From a virus, in IMG/VR virus record IMGVR_UViG_3300023235_000008, positions 1 to 64,000 of that record: a stretch of 64,000 bases of DNA; one strand, given 5' to 3'. A program made the translations under genes and the position numbers. Numbering within the stretch: position 1 is the first letter of the stretch; every line of letters starts with the position of its first letter. Positions 15,271 through 23,218 of the stretch are shown here, piece by piece. The notes below the pieces were generated by a model that worked only from the letters and a program-made list of their open reading frames with translations, had not been told where the DNA came from and did no database searches.

Positions 15271-16504
15271 TAAGACTAAAAACTTAGAATGTGATTTCTG
15301 CGGCAAGAATCGAAATGAAGTAGATAAACTCATTGTCGGTAATGAAACAAGCATTTGTAACGAATGTGTTGATCTTTGTCACGACATATTAGAAGATGAT
15401 CGTTATGCTAAGATAAAGAAATCTCTTATCAGCAAGGATCATCTTAATCCCATCATGATTAAAGCACACCTTGACCAATACGTAGTGTCACAAGACAATG
15501 CTAAAATCGCATTAAGTGTAGCCGTAGCCAATCATTTTAAACGTATCAATCACCCACCAAAAGACTTGAAAATCGAAAAATCAAACATTATGATTGCAGG
15601 TCCGACTGGCAATGGTAAGACGATGCTGGCACGTGCTATTGCAGAGTATCTTGAAGTTCCATTCGTTATCACCGATGCGACAACCTTAACCGAGGCGGGT
15701 TATGTCGGTGATGATGTAGAAAGTATCGTGTCACGATTGTTACATGTTGCTGGTGGTGACATAGAAAAGGCACAGAATGGTATTATCTTTATCGATGAGA
15801 TTGATAAGATTGCACGTAAAGGTGAAAATGCCAGTATTACACGTGATGTTAGTGGAGAAGGCGTTCAGCAAGCATTATTGAAGCTTGTAGAAGGCACTGA
15901 GTGTCGCATTGCCCCGCAAGGTGGACGCAAGCATCCCGGTCAGGATATGGTGAGCGTGGATACACATAACATTTTATTCATTGTTAGTGGAGCATTTGTT
16001 GGCTTGGATAAACTTATTGCTAAACGTCAGAAGCCTACATCAATCGGCTTTGGTGCGTCAGTAAACAAGATGGATGAAGATAATACGCATCTATTGGACC
16101 AAGTTGAGCCACACGATTTTGTAGACTTTGGGCTTATCCCTGAGTTCACAGGTAGATTTCCTGTATTCACAAATGTCCAGCGTTTAACAAGTGAGCAACT
16201 TGTTCATATTATGACCGATACAAAGAACAGTATTGTTGAGCAGTATCAATATTACTTTGATTTACAAGGTGTGTCGCTTGAGTTCACTGAATCCGCATTA
16301 ATGGCTATTGCTGAAAAGGCGGTTACATTGGATACGGGTGCACGTGGCTTGAAGAAGATTATCGAAGATGTTCTATTACATCATCAGTATAATCTATATA
16401 CATATGCTGAAGAAGGTGTGAAAAAACTTATTGTAACTGATGACACAATCATGTATAATGATAGAGTAAAGTTTGTTTATGCTGATAAAGAAGCAAACGA
16501 ATAA
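15248..16504 (+). CDS. clpX: ATP-dependent Clp protease unfoldase subunit ClpX
   Basis: 418 residues, full length for the family. Visible are the N-terminal zinc-binding domain (CDFCGKN...CNEC), Walker A GPTGNGKT, pore loop GYVGDD, Walker [10 protein letters not shown], the RKH loop region GGRKHP, the arginine-finger region PEFTGRFPV and the sensor-2 segment TGARGLKK. A complete phage ClpX could replace or redirect the host unfoldase; a ClpS adaptor gene is 3 kb downstream. No ClpP gene is in the window, so it must use host ClpP or act alone. Confidence 0.95.
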   Translation: MSKDKDSDKTKNLECDFCGKNRNEVDKLIVGNETSICNECVDLCHDILEDDRYAKIKKSLISKDHLNPIMIKAHLDQYVVSQDNAKIALSVAVANHFKRINHPPKDLKIEKSNIMIAGPTGNGKTMLARAIAEYLEVPFVITDATTLTEAGYVGDDVESIVSRLLHVAGGDIEKAQNGIIFIDEIDKIARKGENASITRDVSGEGVQQALLKLVEGTECRIAPQGGRKHPGQDMVSVDTHNILFIVSGAFVGLDKLIAKRQKPTSIGFGASVNKMDEDNTHLLDQVEPHDFVDFGLIPEFTGRFPVFTNVQRLTSEQLVHIMTDTKNSIVEQYQYYFDLQGVSLEFTESALMAIAEKAVTLDTGARGLKKIIEDVLLHHQYNLYTYAEEGVKKLIVTDDTIMYNDRVKFVYADKEANE

Positions 16505-16519
16505 CCGGATAGGAAAAAA

Positions 16520-16771
16520 ATGAGAGAGTTTAAAGGAACAAGAATCGACGTTCGTAGTCGTCACGGCGATACGGAAGAACAGCGTGGTCGTGCTATTACA
16601 AATGCGATGCGCAAGTTCAAGAAGATGGTACAGAATGAGAATATCATTCAAGATTATCGTGAAGCACAGTTTTACGAAAAGCCAACAGATAAGCGTCGTC
16701 GTAGAAAGGCAGCAGCCATTCGCCGTTGTCAGAAAGCTGCACAAGAAGCAACATTGGAAAGAGGCTGGTGA
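16520..16771 (+). CDS. rpsU: Ribosomal protein bS21
   Basis: 83 residues. The core AMRKFKKMVQ...REAQFYEKPTDKRRRRK followed by an Ala/Arg-rich helix is the bS21 signature (compare the YEKPT and RKxAxxR segments of the family). It has about 27 extra N-terminal residues compared with Escherichia coli S21. bS21 sits near the anti-Shine-Dalgarno on the 30S platform and affects initiation. Phage copies are known from marine phages and are thought to exchange into host ribosomes. Shine-Dalgarno AGGA precedes it. Confidence 0.92.
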   Translation: MREFKGTRIDVRSRHGDTEEQRGRAITNAMRKFKKMVQNENIIQDYREAQFYEKPTDKRRRRKAAAIRRCQKAAQEATLERGW

Positions 16772-17022
16772 TGAAAACATTAATCGCAGTAGTGGCATTA
16801 GTAGCCCTTTCGGGTTGTGCTAATAACTTTCCGTTTACTAACGTAGGCGGAACGACAGAGTATGAATATATTGGTTGTCATAAGGTTGATACGCCATCTA
16901 CCGAAGGTGTCTATCAGTTTGGACCACTTGGTGTTCATCCACGTTATGTAGGCAATCGTGTATTCTTTAAGCAGAAGAGTGCTGATGGCACGGTAGCCGA
17001 TACAAACTTGGAAAAATGCTAA
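16771..17022 (+). CDS. Small lipoprotein
   Basis: 83 residues, starting at 16771 in a TGATG overlap. The N-terminus MKTLIAVVALVALSGCANN is a lipoprotein signal with lipobox LSGC. The mature part has two more Cys (GCHK and the C-terminal KC) that could form a disulphide. Unknown; it could modify the host envelope, for example in superinfection exclusion. Confidence 0.65.
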   Translation: MKTLIAVVALVALSGCANNFPFTNVGGTTEYEYIGCHKVDTPSTEGVYQFGPLGVHPRYVGNRVFFKQKSADGTVADTNLEKC

Positions 17023-17132
17023 TCGAACAATATAGATGTTTGCAATGCAATCATCAATATACTGGTCCAGCGGGACCAACTGGATGTCCTGTGTGTGACC
17101 ATATATATGTTAAATGGGAGAGTTACAAATGA
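17016..17132 (+). CDS. Tiny zinc-ribbon protein
   Basis: 38 residues from an ATG overlapping the lipoprotein stop: MLIEQYRCLQCNHQYTGPAG...CPVCDH. Two CxxC pairs 16 residues apart are a minimal rubredoxin-like zinc ribbon. Role unknown. Confidence 0.55.
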   Translation: MLIEQYRCLQCNHQYTGPAGPTGCPVCDHIYVKWESYK

Positions 17133-17191
17133 CATTCGTAATCGGATTTCTAGTCGGATATTGTGTTCATTGGTTAATATTTGGTAATTGA
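17129..17191 (+). CDS. Possible tiny membrane peptide
   Basis: 20 residues (MTFVIGFLVGYCVHWLIFGN), almost entirely hydrophobic, start in an ATGA overlap with the zinc-ribbon gene. The coupling is the only support for translation. Confidence 0.35.
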   Translation: MTFVIGFLVGYCVHWLIFGN

Positions 17192-17365
17192 ATATTGTGT
17201 TCACAACTGGCTAAGATAAATAATGATGACAACGTGCCATTACGGGCGTTGCAATCGAGGCTTTGGAACATTGTGCCAGCGTAGCAAATCAAGTTCCATT
17301 TTAGTAGGTGCCAAATGGTTTGGGCTTACACACATTACTTGCTTATAACAAAGGAGTATAGCAAA
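17192..17365 (+). promoter_or_regulatory. hsp20 leader with late promoter and RBS hairpin
   Basis: GATAAATA at 17215-17222 is a late-promoter candidate. The leader contains a GGAAC/GTTCC pairing and, next to the gene, a hairpin: TTGCTTATA (17339-17347) pairs with TATAGCAA (17357-17364), putting AAGGAG in the loop and the stem against the ATG at 17366. This may modulate initiation. Confidence 0.45.
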
Positions 17366-17803
17366 ATGAAAACTACACTATCACGCAGAAACTTACCTAA
17401 CTTTCTTGGATTCGACAGTATTTTTAATGAACTGGAACGTGCATCGGGAACTGTTCAATCAACGGCGGGTTATCCGCCATATAACGTAATCAGCGAAAAC
17501 GAAAATGCCTACACGGTTGAAGTCGCAGTAGCTGGTTTCGGGAAAGATGAGGTAACGCTTGAAGAACACAATGGTGAACTTATTATCCGTGGTGTCCTTC
17601 AGAATGAATCAGAATCGGATGAACAACGTAACTATCTACACAAAGGTATTTCAAACCGTAAGTTTGAACGCATCTTTAGACTGGCTGAACACGTTCAAGT
17701 GGCTGGCGCAGTTGTAGAAAATGGTATGTTAACGATTAAGTTGGTTCGTGAGGTTCCCGAAGAACTACAACCACGTACCATTAAGATTGAATACAAAGGA
17801 TAA
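17366..17803 (+). CDS. hsp20: Small heat shock protein Hsp20
   Basis: 145 residues. Start set by AAAGGAG and the IbpA-like N-terminus LPNFLGFDSIFNEL. The alpha-crystallin domain spans about 40-135: PPYNVISENENAYTVEVAVA, then the fragment KGISNRKFERIFRL and the C-terminal core NGMLTIKL. Hsp20 proteins hold unfolding proteins in soluble form. The gene is common in T4-like marine phages, where it may protect scaffolding or virion proteins. Followed by a strong terminator. Confidence 0.93.
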   Translation: MKTTLSRRNLPNFLGFDSIFNELERASGTVQSTAGYPPYNVISENENAYTVEVAVAGFGKDEVTLEEHNGELIIRGVLQNESESDEQRNYLHKGISNRKFERIFRLAEHVQVAGAVVENGMLTIKLVREVPEELQPRTIKIEYKG

Positions 17804-17822
17804 TCCGTTAGCGAAAATAATG

Positions 17823-17857
17823 AGGGACAGGTGTAAAAGCCTGTCCCTTTTCCTTTT
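17823..17857 (+). terminator. Intrinsic terminator after hsp20
   Basis: A 9-bp stem AGGGACAGG / CCTGTCCCT with an 8-nt loop, followed by a T-rich tract. Confidence 0.85.
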
Positions 17858-17858
17858 G

Positions 17859-17866
17859 TATAAATA
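17859..17866 (+). promoter_or_regulatory. T4-type late promoter
   Basis: Perfect TATAAATA directly after the terminator T tract, 28 nt upstream of the next ATG at 17895. Confidence 0.75.
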
Positions 17867-17894
17867 CATTATATATGTACATTAAGGACTAGTT

Positions 17895-18374
17895 ATGCAA
17901 AACAATATTCTATTGAAATGGTGGATTCAAACCGTAGTGGTTATGTTCGGTGCCGTTATGGCATCACATCTTGGATGGTGGGAAGCCTTATGGTATGCTG
18001 ACCAAACCAAGATTTCAATGGTAATCATTGCTGTATATCTATTTGCGACCATATCGTGTGGCATCATTGCTAAAAGAAAAGATACTAAGTTTCTGGATAG
18101 ACAAGGCGAGTATGTATGGTTTTCATGTGATGCAATGCTAACGCTTGGAATGATCGGAACGGTTGCTGGTTTTATTATGTTATTTGGCGATGCATTTACT
18201 AACATTGATGTAGAAAATACCGAGAACTTACAGGCTGTTATTGTTGATATGGCAGTGGGTATCGGCACAGCATTAACCACTACGCTTATGGGTCTTATTG
18301 GATACTTGTTAACCAAGCTTCAAATACAGGTTATTGAAAGCAGTTGGGAAGACGATGAAGTATCAGAGAAATAA
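17895..18374 (+). CDS. MotA/TolQ/ExbB-like membrane protein
   Basis: 159 residues with four hydrophobic segments (about 12-30, 40-60, 80-100, 120-145). LTLGMIGTVAGFIMLF and AVGIGTALTTTLMGLIG match the conserved proton-channel helices of TolQ/ExbB/MotA proteins. Members use proton motive force with a TolR/ExbD/MotB partner, which the next gene resembles. In a phage this may act on the envelope or be part of a virion-associated or lysis function. Late promoter in front. Confidence 0.7.
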   Translation: MQNNILLKWWIQTVVVMFGAVMASHLGWWEALWYADQTKISMVIIAVYLFATISCGIIAKRKDTKFLDRQGEYVWFSCDAMLTLGMIGTVAGFIMLFGDAFTNIDVENTENLQAVIVDMAVGIGTALTTTLMGLIGYLLTKLQIQVIESSWEDDEVSEK

Positions 18375-19011
18375 GCGATCAGGAACAGTCGTTGGCTTCA
18401 ATGACTTACTATTCAATCTATTAATCAGTTTTGTTTGTTTGTTTATTATTGCATTCATCATGATGAATCCCCCTACTAAAAAGAAATCGATTGATCCAAA
18501 GGCTGAGTATATGATTACTATGACGTGGCCAGATGGTGACACGAATGACATTGACCTATGGGCAAAAAATACCCATGGCGCTGTTAGCTTTCGTGCACGT
18601 GATAATGAAACGATGCATCTTGACCGTGATGATCTCGGACAAACGAATGACAAGCTTGTATTGGATGGTGTCGAAGTTGTAAATCCTATGAATACTGAGG
18701 CTATTGCTATTCGCCAAACAATAGAAGGCGAGTATACTATTAGCATTCATTGGTATTCAACGAAAGATGATAGCCTAGACGTTGTGCCTGTCGAGATTGA
18801 AGTGATACGTATAAATCCATATAGACTTATGGCTAAGAGAACTGTTATAATGACAATAGTAGGTCAAGAACAAACGGCGTTTAAGTTTACAATGAGTGGC
18901 ATGGGATTGGCAAAGGCATTTACTACTGAACAAGAGGAATGGGTTACTGAGCAGGTAGCGAAGTTTCGCAGTGATGCCATCGTACACGAGACACCCGACA
19001 CAGGAAATTAA
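18358..19011 (+). CDS. TolR/ExbD-like partner protein
   Basis: 217 residues from the ATG at 18358, overlapping the previous gene by 17 nt. A single N-terminal membrane helix (NDLLFNLLISFVCLFIIAFI) with an Asp before it recalls ExbD/TolR. The periplasmic part is beta-rich (YMITMTWPDGDTNDIDLW, GEYTISIHWY) and looks like a PPC or DUF-type sandwich rather than the normal TolR domain. Assignment rests on the helix and on pairing with the TolQ-like gene. Confidence 0.55.
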   Translation, partial: KYQRNKRSGTVVGFNDLLFNLLISFVCLFIIAFIMMNPPTKKKSIDPKAEYMITMTWPDGDTNDIDLWAKNTHGAVSFRARDNETMHLDRDDLGQTNDKLVLDGVEVVNPMNTEAIAIRQTIEGEYTISIHWYSTKDDSLDVVPVEIEVIRINPYRLMAKRTVIMTIVGQEQTAFKFTMSGMGLAKAFTTEQEEWVTEQVAKFRSDAIVHETPDTGN

Positions 19012-19500
19012 ATGGAATTCTTTTTAACAACGACAGGCGCATTGGTTAGTATTTGGGTTGCATTAACTATTGTATTTTTAATGCTGGTAGCTAAGTCAAC
19101 CTTAACATTAACTAGAAAAATGACGATTGTACCATTGACATTCCTACTTCTGTATGTTACTATAAGTGATACAATAAATCTATTCGGATATCCTTATGAT
19201 GGTTATCCAGTAGGTGAATTTCAAATCGTGTCACATCGTGTGGACGAAACAAAGACTATTGTGTTATGGGTTCGGAATGATGATGGTGATCGTCTGTATC
19301 GTTTCCCATATGATGAAAATGCGAAAAAGGCACTTGATGCTGCTAAGAAGAAAGCTGACAAAGGTGTGCGACAGATGGGTAAGTTTGAACGTTCAAACAA
19401 ATCCAAAGGAAATAAGAACCAAGGCATGTCACGTGACAGTGAAAACTCTTTAAAAGTATATGATTTTCCACATCAACAACGTATTCCTAAAAACCAATGA
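19012..19500 (+). CDS. Membrane protein of the TolQ/TolR-like module
   Basis: 162 residues starting immediately after the previous TAA. Two N-terminal hydrophobic segments (about 8-27 and 39-52), then a soluble domain with a Lys/Ala-rich helix (AKKALDAAKKKADKG) and a basic polar tail. Unknown, but the absence of spacing makes it the third gene of the module. Confidence 0.5.
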   Translation: MEFFLTTTGALVSIWVALTIVFLMLVAKSTLTLTRKMTIVPLTFLLLYVTISDTINLFGYPYDGYPVGEFQIVSHRVDETKTIVLWVRNDDGDRLYRFPYDENAKKALDAAKKKADKGVRQMGKFERSNKSKGNKNQGMSRDSENSLKVYDFPHQQRIPKNQ

Positions 19501-19507
19501 GGTAATA

Positions 19508-19810
19508 ATGACTGATTCAGATATTGCGATTGCTACAAAAACGAAGGTAAGAGTTAAAGAACCTTCTATGTTCAACGTGATTTATTTAAACGACGATGCA
19601 ACAACAATGCAGTTCGTTATCGATACGCTTATGCGTCATTTTGATTATGATGATGAACGTGCGATTACTAAGATGGCTGAAATCCACGAAGAAGATTCCG
19701 CGGTTGTCGCCACGCTACCATACGAGATTGCCGAACAGAAAGGCGTCGAAGTAACACTTGAAGCCCGTGCGCTTGGTTTTCCACTTCAAGTCAAAGTAGA
19801 GCCATCGTGA
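19508..19810 (+). CDS. clpS: ATP-dependent Clp protease adaptor ClpS
   Basis: 100 residues from the ATG with GAGGTAA in front. FNVIYLNDDATTMQFV is the ClpS signature containing the N-degron pocket residues (NDD with the following Thr/Met), and MAEIHEEDSAVV matches the conserved helix. ClpS delivers N-end-rule substrates to ClpAP. Together with phage ClpX this suggests steering of host proteolysis. Family length is normal. Confidence 0.9.
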   Translation: MTDSDIAIATKTKVRVKEPSMFNVIYLNDDATTMQFVIDTLMRHFDYDDERAITKMAEIHEEDSAVVATLPYEIAEQKGVEVTLEARALGFPLQVKVEPS

Positions 19811-20004
19811 TGGATAGTTATATGGATGAAGCCTGTAAGAATGCAGCAAAGGCTTATCTAAAAACGTGTTCATCTGGCGGTATGCCAGACAAAGAAGTTG
19901 AGGTGGTTCAGAAGCACGTTGATGCAATGGGTGACTTACATTACTTTGCGATGAATATTGCAGAAGCCTTGAAAGAAAATGGATACAAGGTGGTGAAAGC
20001 ATGA
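19810..20004 (+). CDS. Hypothetical helical protein
   Basis: 64 residues; either GTG at 19807 or ATG at 19810 could start it, and the ATG overlaps the ClpS stop by one base. MDEACKNAAKAYLKTCSSGG and DLHYFAMNIAEALKENGY are amphipathic helices. Unknown. Confidence 0.5.
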   Translation: MDSYMDEACKNAAKAYLKTCSSGGMPDKEVEVVQKHVDAMGDLHYFAMNIAEALKENGYKVVKA

Positions 20005-20525
20005 AATGTATAAATTTATGGGCGGGTCCGGGCGCAGGTAAGTCCACTACTGCTTCGGGTCTTTTCTTCGAAATGAAGACAAGGGATATGGAAGTTGAAC
20101 TTGTCACCGAATATGCTAAGAAACTTGTGTGGCAAAAGCGACATAACACTCTTAAAGATCAGTTATATGTGACTGCCAAACAGAACAGTCGTATGATGGT
20201 ATTGCAGGATCAAGTGAACTGGTGTATTACTGACTCGCCATTGTTATTGGGGCTGTATTATATGCCGAATTATCATCCACTGACATTTCCGACATTTGCA
20301 TTAGAACTTTTTAATTCGTATGACAATCTAAACATTTGGATTAATCGAACTAAAAAATATAATCCAAACGGTCGTAATCAGAACGAACAAGAAGCACGTC
20401 AGGCTGACGATGATATCAAACAACTTCTTATTGACAATAATCTTCCGTTTGTTGAAGTTGATGGCGATGCAATGGCACCGAAGCGTATATTGGAAACTGT
20501 TTTAGCACAAGGAAAATACACATGA
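20001..20525 (+). CDS. P-loop kinase / AAA-type ATPase (NadR-like)
   Basis: 174 residues. Walker A GPGAGKST at residues 9-16 and a Walker-B-like CITDSPLLLGLYY near 75. INRTKKYNPNGRNQNEQEAR resembles the lid of nucleoside-type kinases. It looks like the AAA_28/NadR kinase group found in T4-like phages. The substrate is not apparent. ATGA overlaps on both sides. Confidence 0.7.
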   Translation: MKCINLWAGPGAGKSTTASGLFFEMKTRDMEVELVTEYAKKLVWQKRHNTLKDQLYVTAKQNSRMMVLQDQVNWCITDSPLLLGLYYMPNYHPLTFPTFALELFNSYDNLNIWINRTKKYNPNGRNQNEQEARQADDDIKQLLIDNNLPFVEVDGDAMAPKRILETVLAQGKYT

Positions 20526-20710
20526 TTTACTGTTTATACTTTACTCTTATTTCATCAGCATTGGTGATGGTCACATCGATTGTTAGTTGTCTTATTTTAG
20601 GAATAATTCCAATGTCGATGATGTCGGTGCATATCTTATTGATGATGCTATTGATGGGTGCGCTTTCATATCATATCAGGGATTTAGCTGATGAGGAAAT
20701 GAATAAATGA
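20522..20710 (+). CDS. Small membrane protein
   Basis: 62 residues with two hydrophobic segments (residues 2-30 and 35-50), no signal cleavage site. Coupled by ATGA to both neighbours. Unknown. Confidence 0.5.
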   Translation: MIYCLYFTLISSALVMVTSIVSCLILGIIPMSMMSVHILLMMLLMGALSYHIRDLADEEMNK

Positions 20711-21063
20711 AAGTAGTATACGGTGAAGATGTAAGCGAAATGTTTGGCGACAAGTATATCGTGCTTGAACTTGACACGTTTATGGTAGAAGGCGAAGAAC
20801 TCCCGGCGTGGTCAGTAATCAGTGCAGAAAATATTAGTCTTGGTGATTTACCACAAATGGACCATTGGAAAGAGTTTCACGCCAAGATGATTAATGGCTA
20901 CAAAACACAGCAATGGAACTTTGTATTGGATTGTGTATCTAATCTTCGTGGTAAATGGGGAGGAGAGATAGATTCATTTTATGACCATATGGAACAACGT
21001 GTGAAAGAGTTGCAGTTAAGTGTTCCTGACCATTGGACGCCTGTTATCCATCGCAATGGATAA
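20707..21063 (+). CDS. Hypothetical protein
   Basis: 118 residues (MKVVYGEDVSEMFGDKYIVL...HWTPVIHRNG). YKTQQWNFVLDCVSNLRGKW and DSFYDHMEQRV look like helices. Resembles uncharacterised T4-like phage proteins. Overlaps an FW-CxNC gene by 8 nt. Confidence 0.55.
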   Translation: MKVVYGEDVSEMFGDKYIVLELDTFMVEGEELPAWSVISAENISLGDLPQMDHWKEFHAKMINGYKTQQWNFVLDCVSNLRGKWGGEIDSFYDHMEQRVKELQLSVPDHWTPVIHRNG

Positions 21064-21262
21064 AGAAGAGTTCTGGGAAGCGTTAAAAAGTAATCAAGAT
21101 TGCGAGGACTGTCGGTTCGCAAAGATATACCGAACGCTTGATGATAACAATCCAGATCATTTTCAAGTGTTTTGTCACGAGAAAAGCCAAATATTTCAAA
21201 ATCACTATGTTCCTGAGAAATGTAAGATGTGGAAGATAAGAAGATATGAGCTATTGGAATGA
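21056..21262 (+). CDS. FW-CxNC family small protein
   Basis: 68 residues from the ATG at 21056: MDKEEFWEALKSN, CEDC at 16-19, later FCHEKS and KCKMWK. The C-terminus lacks WEWxG (MWKIRRYELLE). The start is fixed by the family N-terminus and the 8-nt overlap. Confidence 0.6.
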   Translation: MDKEEFWEALKSNQDCEDCRFAKIYRTLDDNNPDHFQVFCHEKSQIFQNHYVPEKCKMWKIRRYELLE

Positions 21263-21459
21263 ATAAGGATGCATTTTGGGAAGCGTTAAGTCTGCCATCG
21301 CCGTGGTTATAGCAACTGCAAGCATTTTAATACATCATATGTATATATTACATCAGTGATAACTCGTGTATCTGCACAGAACTAATGGATAAAGACTCCG
21401 CTACGACATGTAAGTACGGACACCCATGGTTACGCCAATGGGAACGGGATGGAAAATGA
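21259..21459 (+). pseudogene. Frameshifted FW-CxNC gene
   Basis: MNKDAFWEALSLPSPWL ends at a premature stop. The next frame gives RGYSNCKHFN and a third ends CKYGHPWLRQWERDGK. All landmarks are recoverable, so at least two small indels broke it. Confidence 0.6.
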
Positions 21460-21480
21460 CGAAAATACCTAAATATATGT

Positions 21481-22047
21481 ATGTACGAGAAACTTATTAT
21501 TTGGGTAATCATTACGTTAGTGCCCCTTATTCCGACCTATGTAACCCACAAGGTGTTGCAAAGTAATAGCTCGTTCAAAAACACTAGCCAAGGCATTAAA
21601 CTAGGTGGCTCAATCGCCGCCTATTTTATTTTATTGGGCGTAGCTTTCACATCATACAATAATATGTATAGTGATCCATTAGAGCCTATTCGGCACGATC
21701 TTGAAGGTAACTGGATTTGCAATGGTACAATAATAAACTCCCTTAATGAAGATAAAGTAAACACAACCATTGAAAGCGCACTATCCATTAATATGAATAG
21801 CGGCGGAAAGCTGTCATTAACTGGACAAGTCATAGATTCAAATAAGTTTTGGCAAGCCGAAGAAGTTATTGTAACGCCAAAGAAACTAATCTTTATCTTT
21901 CAAACACCTACCCAAGCAACAGGCATCACGTGGTTATCATTTAGCTATCAGGACGATACTATCAAAGCATTGTTCGGCACTTGGGTAATCACGGGACAGA
22001 TTGGACGAGGCTCCCTTAGTTGTTTCCGTGCCGTCAACCCACAATAA
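21481..22047 (+). CDS. Membrane-anchored hypothetical protein
   Basis: 188 residues with two N-terminal hydrophobic segments (about 6-23 and 41-59) and a soluble C-terminal beta-rich domain containing two Cys (WICNG, LSCFR) that could pair. A late-promoter-like CCTAAATA lies just upstream and there is no Shine-Dalgarno. Unknown; an envelope-modifying protein is possible. Confidence 0.5.
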   Translation: MYEKLIIWVIITLVPLIPTYVTHKVLQSNSSFKNTSQGIKLGGSIAAYFILLGVAFTSYNNMYSDPLEPIRHDLEGNWICNGTIINSLNEDKVNTTIESALSINMNSGGKLSLTGQVIDSNKFWQAEEVIVTPKKLIFIFQTPTQATGITWLSFSYQDDTIKALFGTWVITGQIGRGSLSCFRAVNPQ

Positions 22048-22054
22048 TAACCCC

Positions 22055-22083
22055 TTGACATAATCAATCTATTCTGTTATCTT
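22055..22083 (+). promoter_or_regulatory. Sigma70-type promoter, leaderless geometry
   Basis: TTGACA 22055-22060, 17-bp spacer, TATCTT 22078-22083, ATG at 22090 seven nt later. It drives a run of FW-CxNC genes. Confidence 0.65.
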
Positions 22084-22089
22084 TTATCA

Positions 22090-22293
22090 ATGAATAAAAA
22101 AGAACACCAGTTTTGGAATATTTTAACCAATCCGATACCAGAACCTCGTTGTTCTAACTGTAGACACCGAGAGTATTTTAATGATACATGCTATCGTCTA
22201 CGTGAAACTGGCGAAGAAGAATGCGCTATATTTCTTATTAATGTGGTCCAAACTTATCCTTTTTGGGAATGGGATGGAACTTTTGATGAATAA
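22090..22293 (+). CDS. FW-CxNC family small protein
   Basis: 67 residues: MNKKEHQFWNIL, CSNC near 21-24, TCYRL and ECAIF, and FWEWDGTFDE at the end. It opens an operon of five family or family-like genes (22090-23873). The stop overlaps the next start by 8 nt. Confidence 0.65.
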   Translation: MNKKEHQFWNILTNPIPEPRCSNCRHREYFNDTCYRLRETGEEECAIFLINVVQTYPFWEWDGTFDE

Positions 22294-22489
22294 GAATGAG
22301 TTTATCAAGGCTTTATCTGAACCGTATGATAAAAGTTGTCTGAACTGTAAGTTTGCCAGACGGTCTGGCACAATGCCAGAGGATGGATATAATAACAAGT
22401 GTGGGAAGTGTCACGAACACGATCCAGAAATGATAAATAAACCTGACCTGTATCCAGAAGACAACTGGGAATGGAACGGCGACAAATGA
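22286..22489 (+). CDS. FW-CxNC family small protein
   Basis: 67 residues from 22286: MNKNEFIKALSEP (Phe but no Trp after it), CLNC, a second knuckle CGKCHEHDPE, and NWEWNGDK. Two complete CxxC pairs support zinc binding. Very similar to the product at 23048, including CHEHDPE. Confidence 0.68.
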   Translation: MNKNEFIKALSEPYDKSCLNCKFARRSGTMPEDGYNNKCGKCHEHDPEMINKPDLYPEDNWEWNGDK

Positions 22490-22713
22490 ATAAAGATAAA
22501 GAACAGTTTTGGGAATCAATGGTATCGCCTGAAATCGGGTGCGGCACATGTAAGCACTTAGAACCAGATGGTGCCGAAAGTTGTGGGAGGGTGCTACTAC
22601 AGGACGAGGATGAATGCATTGTTGTATCCCGCATGGTGAGTGACAGTCACCCGAAGAGTATATACCCACATTGGGAATGGGATGGAGTTAACACAGAGGA
22701 CAATGACCGATGA
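22486..22713 (+). CDS. FW-CxNC family small protein
   Basis: 75 residues from 22486 (ATGA overlap): MNKDKEQFWESM, CGTC, SCGR and ECIV, and HWEWDGVN. Start fixed by the family motif; the longer upstream frame belongs to the neighbour's end. Confidence 0.65.
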   Translation: MNKDKEQFWESMVSPEIGCGTCKHLEPDGAESCGRVLLQDEDECIVVSRMVSDSHPKSIYPHWEWDGVNTEDNDR

Positions 22714-23051
22714 TATGTAAAGAAGATTTTATATTTGGATTAACGGCTTCAAGTAATGACATTGAATTCGAGAAACGGCGTCGTGAATATGCCAAAAAAT
22801 ATAAAAGGGCGAAGAGAAATGCGCTGAAAGAGTTTAAAGACACACCTACCAAAGCGCTTCTCAATATGCGATATGGTTATTTTAGGAATGAGTATAGTGA
22901 TGATGATGAATATCATAGTCGGGAAGGTGTATCCGATGCGGTGTATGAGATTCTAAGCACCCGAGAGCACATTCCGAACAAACTTGAAGGCAAACGTGCC
23001 CGTCAAGCAAAGGCGAAAATGGGTAGACATAAAGGAAGACGTGATAAATGA
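22710..23051 (+). CDS. Basic hypothetical protein
   Basis: 113 residues starting at an ATGA overlap. Highly basic (EKRRREYAKKYKRAKRNALK and the C-terminal RARQAKAKMGRHKGRRDK), which suggests nucleic-acid binding. It is not an FW-CxNC member although it sits between two of them. Unknown. Confidence 0.5.
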   Translation: MICKEDFIFGLTASSNDIEFEKRRREYAKKYKRAKRNALKEFKDTPTKALLNMRYGYFRNEYSDDDEYHSREGVSDAVYEILSTREHIPNKLEGKRARQAKAKMGRHKGRRDK

Positions 23052-23218
23052 ATAAGACTGAGTTTATCAATGCGTTAAGTGAGCCTACTAAAAAAGGTTG
23101 CTTTAATTGCAAGTTCAAATACGAGAATTGGTGTGTGACGTGTCACGAACACGATCCAGAAATTATGGCAACCCTTAGTTATCAAGAAGATAACTGGGAA
23201 TGGAACGGCGACAAATGA
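23048..23218 (+). CDS. FW-CxNC family small protein
   Basis: 56 residues: MNKTEFINALSEP, CFNC at 18-21, CVTCHEHDPE, NWEWNGDK. Among the most compact complete members and a good reference for the family. ATGA overlaps on both sides. Confidence 0.65.
   Translation: MNKTEFINALSEPTKKGCFNCKFKYENWCVTCHEHDPEIMATLSYQEDNWEWNGDK

Noticed and set aside
17192-17330. Possible tRNA or riboswitch upstream of hsp20
   Set aside because: I could not fold a cloverleaf with a GTTCNANNC loop or a CCA end; the only consistent structure is the short hairpin at the ribosome site.
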